DNA from: Alistipes sp. UBA940
Lineage (GTDB): Bacteria > Bacteroidota > Bacteroidia > Bacteroidales > Rikenellaceae
Reading direction: 5' to 3'
DNA: 63,298 bases
NCBI GenBank assembly: GCA_002293425.1
Contig: DBDE01000020.1
Coordinates: forward strand, 1 to 63,298
Part shown: one piece after another, positions 58,884 to 63,298 of the stretch
How positions within the stretch are numbered: position 1 is the first letter of the stretch
Layout: each line of letters opens with the position of its first letter
Program-made: the position numbers and the translations under genes
The notes under the pieces: generated by a model
Seen by the model: the letters and a program-made list of their open reading frames with translations, nothing else
Told to the model about the DNA's origin: nothing
Databases searched by the model: none

Positions 58884-59548
58884 TTCCCTGAATAGAGTTT
58901 TGCCGTCACAAAATCTGCAGCTTCCGCAGCTATCCTGCGCACGCTCACCATGCGGTATTCCACAGGATCATATTGATAACAACCCACGCATCCCAGCTCA
59001 GGCGTGTACGTCTCATCCCCCTCGTAAAATTCATAAGGATTTCCCTTGATGTTCTTAGCATTCCAACGCCTGTCCGTTCTTTTGCAATGCTTGCATATCT
59101 GTCTCTTCGCATCGTTGGCGGCTTTGCTCAGGGGTTGAAAATCTTCGAGACGTTGTGTAGCCAACTTGGAAATCCGGTGGTCGTTTTTTCGACCGTCTTT
59201 GTGATCCACCTCAATCGTGGTGTTTTCCGAAACACCGTTCACCCCCAGCATCACACAATTCTGTGTTTTGTAAAAATCTTTTATATCCTTGCGGACGGCT
59301 TGCCTGAACATCTTTTCTTTGTTATGTCCGGCAAGTCTGATACGGTCTATTCGATTTCCCGACGTAACACTTTTGTCCATCTCGATCTGGTATTTCGCAG
59401 CGAGAGCCGAATTTCCCCTACACCAACTACCGCCATTGCCGAGTTGAAGGTCGCCATATTTACCAACAAACTCGGTGACATTAACCCAACGACTCTTACC
59501 CTTTTCGTCGGGCGAGGCAAGATCTAAAAACAGTTCGATTTTTGTCAT
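58880..59548 (-). CDS. HNH-type restriction endonuclease
   Basis: A 222-residue protein with a beta-beta-alpha-metal core, 'EVDHKDGRKNDHRISKLATQRLEDFQPLSKAANDAKR' (His 116 and Asn 122 as candidate catalytic residues), and two CxxC pairs (Cys152/155 and Cys187/190) that could bind zinc. The architecture fits type II enzymes of the HNH class, and the partner gene is an adenine methyltransferase. It lies 10 bases after yitT and has no promoter or controller gene of its own. Identification as the cognate nuclease is inferred from motif plus position. Confidence 0.82.
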   Translation of the reverse strand: MTKIELFLDLASPDEKGKSRWVNVTEFVGKYGDLQLGNGGSWCRGNSALAAKYQIEMDKSVTSGNRIDRIRLAGHNKEKMFRQAVRKDIKDFYKTQNCVMLGVNGVSENTTIEVDHKDGRKNDHRISKLATQRLEDFQPLSKAANDAKRQICKHCKRTDRRWNAKNIKGNPYEFYEGDETYTPELGCVGCYQYDPVEYRMVSVRRIAAEAADFVTAKLYSGK

Positions 59549-59558
59549 TTTATCAATC

Positions 59559-60470
59559 TTAATTCTTCTTTTTCGTACGTACCTCGATAGCTTCGAAGCC
59601 TTTGCCGTAGACGCCCATCACCGAACCGACCGAGACAAAAGCATCCGGATCAATATCCCGCACAACCCGCAAAATATTATTGCTCTCAACCTTCCGGCAC
59701 ATCACCAACAACATCTTACTCGGATGGCCCGTATAAGCCCCAGTCCCGTCCAAAATCGTAACCCCACGATGCAAATCGTGAGTAATCGAATGAGCAATCT
59801 CAGCGTGCCTGCGCGAAAAAACAAATATCTGCGAACTCTGCTTATTGCCCGCAAGAATAGTATCAACCGTATAACTAAACACCCCAATCATCACATAACC
59901 ATAAATAATCATAGTCAAAGCATTATCCACGCCCGGATCGAGGTGATAAACAAACCACGAACACCCGATAATCGTAAAATCAGACGCCATAACTATCCGA
60001 CCATAACTCACACGCCGGAACTTATTAATAATCATCGCCGCAATATCCGTACCCCCCGTACTGCCCCCCTGCAAAAGACACAACCCCACCCCGATACCGC
60101 TCAACACCCCCGCAAGGATAGCCGACAACAACTTATCATCGGCCAACCCCAGCAAATCGTGCGGCAAAATAGCCGGAAAAAGATTGAGCCACAAAGCAAT
60201 AGACCCTATCCCCCAAACCGTCTTGAACCCGAACGACGGTCCAATAATAAACAACGCCACCAACAACAAAACGGAGTTGATAATCACAAACCCAATCCCC
60301 ATCGGCAACCCCGTCGCATACTGAACCAACATCGCCAAACCACTCGACCCGCCACCGATCCCATTAGCACTCTCGACAATGCTCGCCCACGAAAAAGCGT
60401 AAAGCACACACCCGATGTGCATCAAAATGAGCTCCTTGGACAACCTCCTAATGTCTATCGCCTGCTTCAT
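59559..60470 (-). CDS. YitT-family membrane protein
   Basis: The start at Met 60470 (MKQAIDIRRLSKELI) overlaps the leuS stop by four bases (ATGA). The 303-residue protein has about five to six membrane segments in residues ~15-200 (for example 'GIGFVIINSVLLLVALFIIG', 'LLSAILAGVLSGIGVGLCLLQGGSTGGTDIAA') and a C-terminal DUF2179 domain ('SRRHAEIAHSITHDLHRGVTILDGTGAYTGHPSKMLLVMC'). The family is widespread; its transport role is unproven. Coupled to leuS. Confidence 0.9.
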   Translation of the reverse strand: MKQAIDIRRLSKELILMHIGCVLYAFSWASIVESANGIGGGSSGLAMLVQYATGLPMGIGFVIINSVLLLVALFIIGPSFGFKTVWGIGSIALWLNLFPAILPHDLLGLADDKLLSAILAGVLSGIGVGLCLLQGGSTGGTDIAAMIINKFRRVSYGRIVMASDFTIIGCSWFVYHLDPGVDNALTMIIYGYVMIGVFSYTVDTILAGNKQSSQIFVFSRRHAEIAHSITHDLHRGVTILDGTGAYTGHPSKMLLVMCRKVESNNILRVVRDIDPDAFVSVGSVMGVYGKGFEAIEVRTKKKN

Positions 60471-63034
60471 AAAACAATATTGACTATTCGACCCGCAACC
60501 ACTATCACCTTTTTCGGTGCACGACCCTCCAACCACCTCTGTGCCTGCTCGTCGGCCAGAACGGCAGCCTCGATCTCACCCACCGGAATGCCCAAAGGCA
60601 AAGTCTTTTTGAACCTCACCTTGCCATTGACCGAAACGGGATAATCGAACGAATCCTCCACCAAATACTCGGCACGGAACTCCGGCATTTTTTCGTTAAA
60701 AACGGTGTCCGAGTGACCCATAACAGACCACGCCTCCTCTGCAATATGGGGTGCAAAGGGGGCGAGCAAAATGGTCAACGGCTCCAAAACAGTCCGCTTA
60801 CCACACGACTTCAACTCGTTCAGACATATCATAAAGGCCGCAACGGAGGTGTTGAACGAGAAATTCTCTATATCCTCCCTGACCTTCTTTATGGTCTTAT
60901 GCAGCGTTTTGAGCTCCTCGCGCGTGGGCTCATCGTCGTTAATCCCGTCGAACAATCCCCAAAACTTTCGCAGAAACTTATGCACCCCGTCGATGCCGTT
61001 GGTGTCCCACGGCTTGGATTGCTCCAACGGGCCGAGAAACATCTCGTACATCCGCAGCGTATCCGCCCCATAATTGTCCACGATATAGTCGGGATTGACC
61101 ACGTTATACATACTCTTGCTCATCTTCTCCACCGCCCAACCGCAAACATACCTGTCGTTTTCGAGCACAAACTCGGCATCGGCATACTCCGGCCGCCAAG
61201 CGCGAAAAGCATCTATGTCCAACACGTCGTTGTGAACGATATTGACATCGACGTGGATTGGCCGAACATCATAATGTGCAATCAACCCGTGCGAAACGAA
61301 CCTGCCGCTGTCGACATCCCGATAAACAAAATTGCTCCGCCCCTGGATCATCCCCTGATTGACCAGCTTTTTGAACGGCTCGGCCTCCACCACCAACCCC
61401 AGATCGAACAAAAACTTATTCCAAAACCGTGAATAGATAAGGTGTCCCGTCGCGTGCTCTATCCCCCCGATGTACAGATCGACATCGCGCCAATATTCGT
61501 CCGCCTCTTTGCCAACCAAAGCAGTGTCGTTATGGGGATCCATATAGCGCAGATAATACGCGCTCGAACCCGCAAACCCGGGCATAGTGCTGGTCTCGAG
61601 CGGATAACCCTTGTATTCCCACCCTTTGACCCTCGCAAGGGGCGGCTCACCCGACCTGGTAGGCGAAAAATCGCTCACCTCGGGCAATCGCAACGGCAGC
61701 TCCTCCATCGGCACGGCACAAGCCACCCCGTCCTTATAATATATGGGAATCGGTTCGCCCCAATACCTCTGCCGCGAAAAAATGGCGTCCCTGAGGCGAT
61801 AATTGATCTTTGCACTTCCGATGCCCCTGTCGACAATCTCGGCGACTATCCGGTCTATAACCGTCTGGTCCTTGCCGTCGACAACCTCGATAATCGGAAG
61901 ACCGAAGTGCTCGGCAAAAGCCCTGTCGCGCTCGTCGTGCGCCGGAACAGCCATTATCGCCCCCGTGCCATAACCCGCCAAAACATAATCGCTGACATAA
62001 ACTGGTATCTGCTCGCCCGTAAACGGATTGAGGGCATAACTGCCCGTGAACACCCCGCTCACCTTGCGCGTATCGGCAATGCGCTCCCGCTCCGAACGCT
62101 TCTTTGCGGCGGCGAGATAATCACGAACCTTACCCAAGTGTTCGGGAGTGGTCAACTTCTCCACCAGCTCGTGCTCCGGCGCAACGACCATAAACGTGAC
62201 CCCGTAAATGGTGTCGGGCCGGGTGGTGAAAATCTCCAACTTCTGTTCGCTCCCCTCGATGTCGAAAAACATCTGCGCCCCAACGCTCTTGCCTATCCAA
62301 CCACGCTGTATCTCCTTCAACGACTCGCTCCACTCCAAACCATCCAGCCCGTCGAGCAACCGCTCGGCATAAGCACTGACCCTCAAAAGCCACTGCTTCA
62401 TCCGCCGCTGCTCCACCGGATGGCCGCCGCGCTCGCTCAATCCGCCCACCACCTCGTCATTGGCCAGCACCGTGCCCAACGCCTCGCACCAATTGACCGT
62501 CGTCTCCGCCCGATAAGCAAGGCGATAATCCATCAACTCGTCCTCGGTCAACTCGGGACGCTTGCTGCGAAGTTCCGAAATCGGCATAGCCCGCCCCAGC
62601 TCCGTGTCATAATAGCTGTCGAACATCTTCAGGAACACCCACTGGGTCCACTTATAATAAGAGGGATCGGAGGTCTCCACCTCCCGCGACCAATCGTAAC
62701 TCAAACCGAGCTTGCGAAGCTGGGCTTTATAACGCTCGATATTCTCCGCCGTGGTGATGGCCGGATGTTGGCCCGTCTGGATGGCATATTGCTCGGCCGG
62801 CAACCCGAAAGCGTCGAACCCCATCGGGTGCAGAACATTGAAGCCGCACAACCTCTTATACCTCGTGTAGATGTCCGAAGCGATATATCCCAACGGATGG
62901 CCGACGTGCAACCCCGCACCGCTGGGATAAGGGAACATATCGAGGACATAATATTTGGGTTTATCGGAAATAGAGGTATCGTTAACCCACCTCTGCTGCC
63001 ACTTCTTCTCTATATGTGCAAAATTATACTCCAT
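60467..63034 (-). CDS. leuS: Leucyl-tRNA synthetase
   Basis: Charges tRNA-Leu. 855 residues with class I motif 'PYPSGAGLHVGHPLGY' (HIGH variant), the editing (CP1) domain with the Thr-rich site 'IFTTRPDTIYGVTFMVVAP', the KMSKS block 'VEKMSKSMYNVVNPD', the helical anticodon domain and the C-terminal domain ('SVNGKVRFKKTLPLGIPVGE'). First gene of an operon running leuS-yitT-nuclease-methyltransferase-metG-ilvE. Its promoter lies in the gap toward the rRNA operon; no clean TAnnTTTG is visible on the minus strand there. Confidence 0.97.
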   Translation of the reverse strand: MEYNFAHIEKKWQQRWVNDTSISDKPKYYVLDMFPYPSGAGLHVGHPLGYIASDIYTRYKRLCGFNVLHPMGFDAFGLPAEQYAIQTGQHPAITTAENIERYKAQLRKLGLSYDWSREVETSDPSYYKWTQWVFLKMFDSYYDTELGRAMPISELRSKRPELTEDELMDYRLAYRAETTVNWCEALGTVLANDEVVGGLSERGGHPVEQRRMKQWLLRVSAYAERLLDGLDGLEWSESLKEIQRGWIGKSVGAQMFFDIEGSEQKLEIFTTRPDTIYGVTFMVVAPEHELVEKLTTPEHLGKVRDYLAAAKKRSERERIADTRKVSGVFTGSYALNPFTGEQIPVYVSDYVLAGYGTGAIMAVPAHDERDRAFAEHFGLPIIEVVDGKDQTVIDRIVAEIVDRGIGSAKINYRLRDAIFSRQRYWGEPIPIYYKDGVACAVPMEELPLRLPEVSDFSPTRSGEPPLARVKGWEYKGYPLETSTMPGFAGSSAYYLRYMDPHNDTALVGKEADEYWRDVDLYIGGIEHATGHLIYSRFWNKFLFDLGLVVEAEPFKKLVNQGMIQGRSNFVYRDVDSGRFVSHGLIAHYDVRPIHVDVNIVHNDVLDIDAFRAWRPEYADAEFVLENDRYVCGWAVEKMSKSMYNVVNPDYIVDNYGADTLRMYEMFLGPLEQSKPWDTNGIDGVHKFLRKFWGLFDGINDDEPTREELKTLHKTIKKVREDIENFSFNTSVAAFMICLNELKSCGKRTVLEPLTILLAPFAPHIAEEAWSVMGHSDTVFNEKMPEFRAEYLVEDSFDYPVSVNGKVRFKKTLPLGIPVGEIEAAVLADEQAQRWLEGRAPKKVIVVAGRIVNIVL

Positions 63035-63114
63035 AAGGGTGCTGAATTTGAAAACACAAATGTAATGTATAAAAGGATGGTTTTCGAAAAAAATAACAAA
63101 AAAGTTAGCAAAAG

Positions 63115-63145
63115 TTTGCGGATAAGAAAAATGTCTCTATCTTTG
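63115..63145 (+). promoter_or_regulatory. rRNA operon promoter
   Basis: TTTG (63115-63118), 19 bases, TATCTTTG (63138-63145): a full-consensus Bacteroidota promoter. The leader of about 130 bases (63153-63282) is AT-rich and holds no gene. Confidence 0.85.
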
Positions 63146-63282
63146 CAGTCCCAAATCGAGAGGTATAACTCTTTTTCGGGAGACGATCTTTGAGGAATTT
63201 GAGCAGCTAAAGTTTATTTTGATTTTCAAATCAATTCTTTTTTGGTTTATCGGCCAGAGACAAAATTATTTCTATTTTTTTT

Positions 63283-63298
63283 ACAATGGAGAGTTTGA
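63283..63298 (+). rRNA. rrs: 16S rRNA, 5' end only
   Basis: The final bases ACAATGGAGAGTTTGA match the universally conserved 16S start (AGAGTTTGATC...), with the prefix typical of Bacteroidota. The gene continues beyond the window. Confidence 0.92.

Noticed and set aside
1..63298. tRNA genes
   Set aside because: I looked in the intergenic gaps for the T-loop pattern GGTTCGAATCC and cloverleaf arms and saw none; a tRNAscan run would be decisive.

Overview
The window reads as chromosomal DNA from a member of the Bacteroidota, probably order Bacteroidales; I cannot fix the genus. The evidence is the promoter type (TTTG, about 20 bases, TAnnTTTG) seen before parA, gyrA, ftsY, pheA, mnmG and the rRNA operon; the parA-parB-DUF5683-MltD gene order; TamB followed by a lipoprotein Omp85 protein (TamL type); S9 and S46 dipeptidyl peptidases; a fused DAHP synthase/chorismate mutase; and very few Shine-Dalgarno sequences. 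ParA, ParB, three parS-like palindromes inside mnmG and a 16S rRNA start at the right edge suggest the origin-proximal part of the chromosome.

Layout. 1-1.6 kb: worn remains of an integrative element (two integrase pieces and an excisionase-like HTH protein). 1.6-2.8: an AT-rich orphan membrane protein. 2.8-8.6 (minus): mnmE, a lytic transglycosylase, a DUF5683 protein, parB, parA. 8.6-14.7 (plus): a CPBP protease, two SurA-like foldases split by a small lipoprotein, a RelE-type toxin-antitoxin pair and an OstA/LPS-transport-like protein. 14.7-15.2 (minus): a small orphan protein behind a structured RNA. 15.2-19.9 (minus): RNase Y, a 6S-like RNA, ZapA, a coiled-coil protein, RimO, FtsY. 19.9-27.5 (plus): a CDF transporter, TamB, TamL. 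27.5-31.5 (minus): a TPR protein and GyrA. 31.5-32.9: Fic. 32.9-36.8 (minus): phenylalanine/tyrosine operon. 36.9-41.6 (plus): nadC, an S9 peptidase, dinD, der. 42.0-44.8 (plus): mnmG, then a second copy of the RNA plus small protein. 45.2-50.5 (minus): glnS, an S46 peptidase, nadA. 50.9-55.0 (plus): sppA, fabG, glyA. 55.2-63.0 (minus): one tightly packed operon leuS-yitT-restriction enzyme-methyltransferase-metG-ilvE. 63.1 to the end: an rrn promoter and the first bases of 16S rRNA.

The most striking property is the density and behaviour of small repeats. At least nine two-hairpin repeats occur; their stem sequences differ but keep pairing, and four lie in frame inside conserved genes (mnmE, mnmG, tamB, an S9 peptidase). 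Seven-base tandem arrays sit at gene ends and supply or abut the stop codons of gyrA, glyA, the S46 peptidase and RNase Y. ATGAAAAA/TTTTCATC arrays make up the hydrophobic signal peptides of several exported proteins.

The strongest candidate for something undescribed is the pair of divergent RNAs of about 200 nt (14961-15165 minus, 44428-44631 plus). They share a branched fold with compensatory changes, end in a terminator-like hairpin with six U, and each is followed at once by a member of the same orphan small-protein family.
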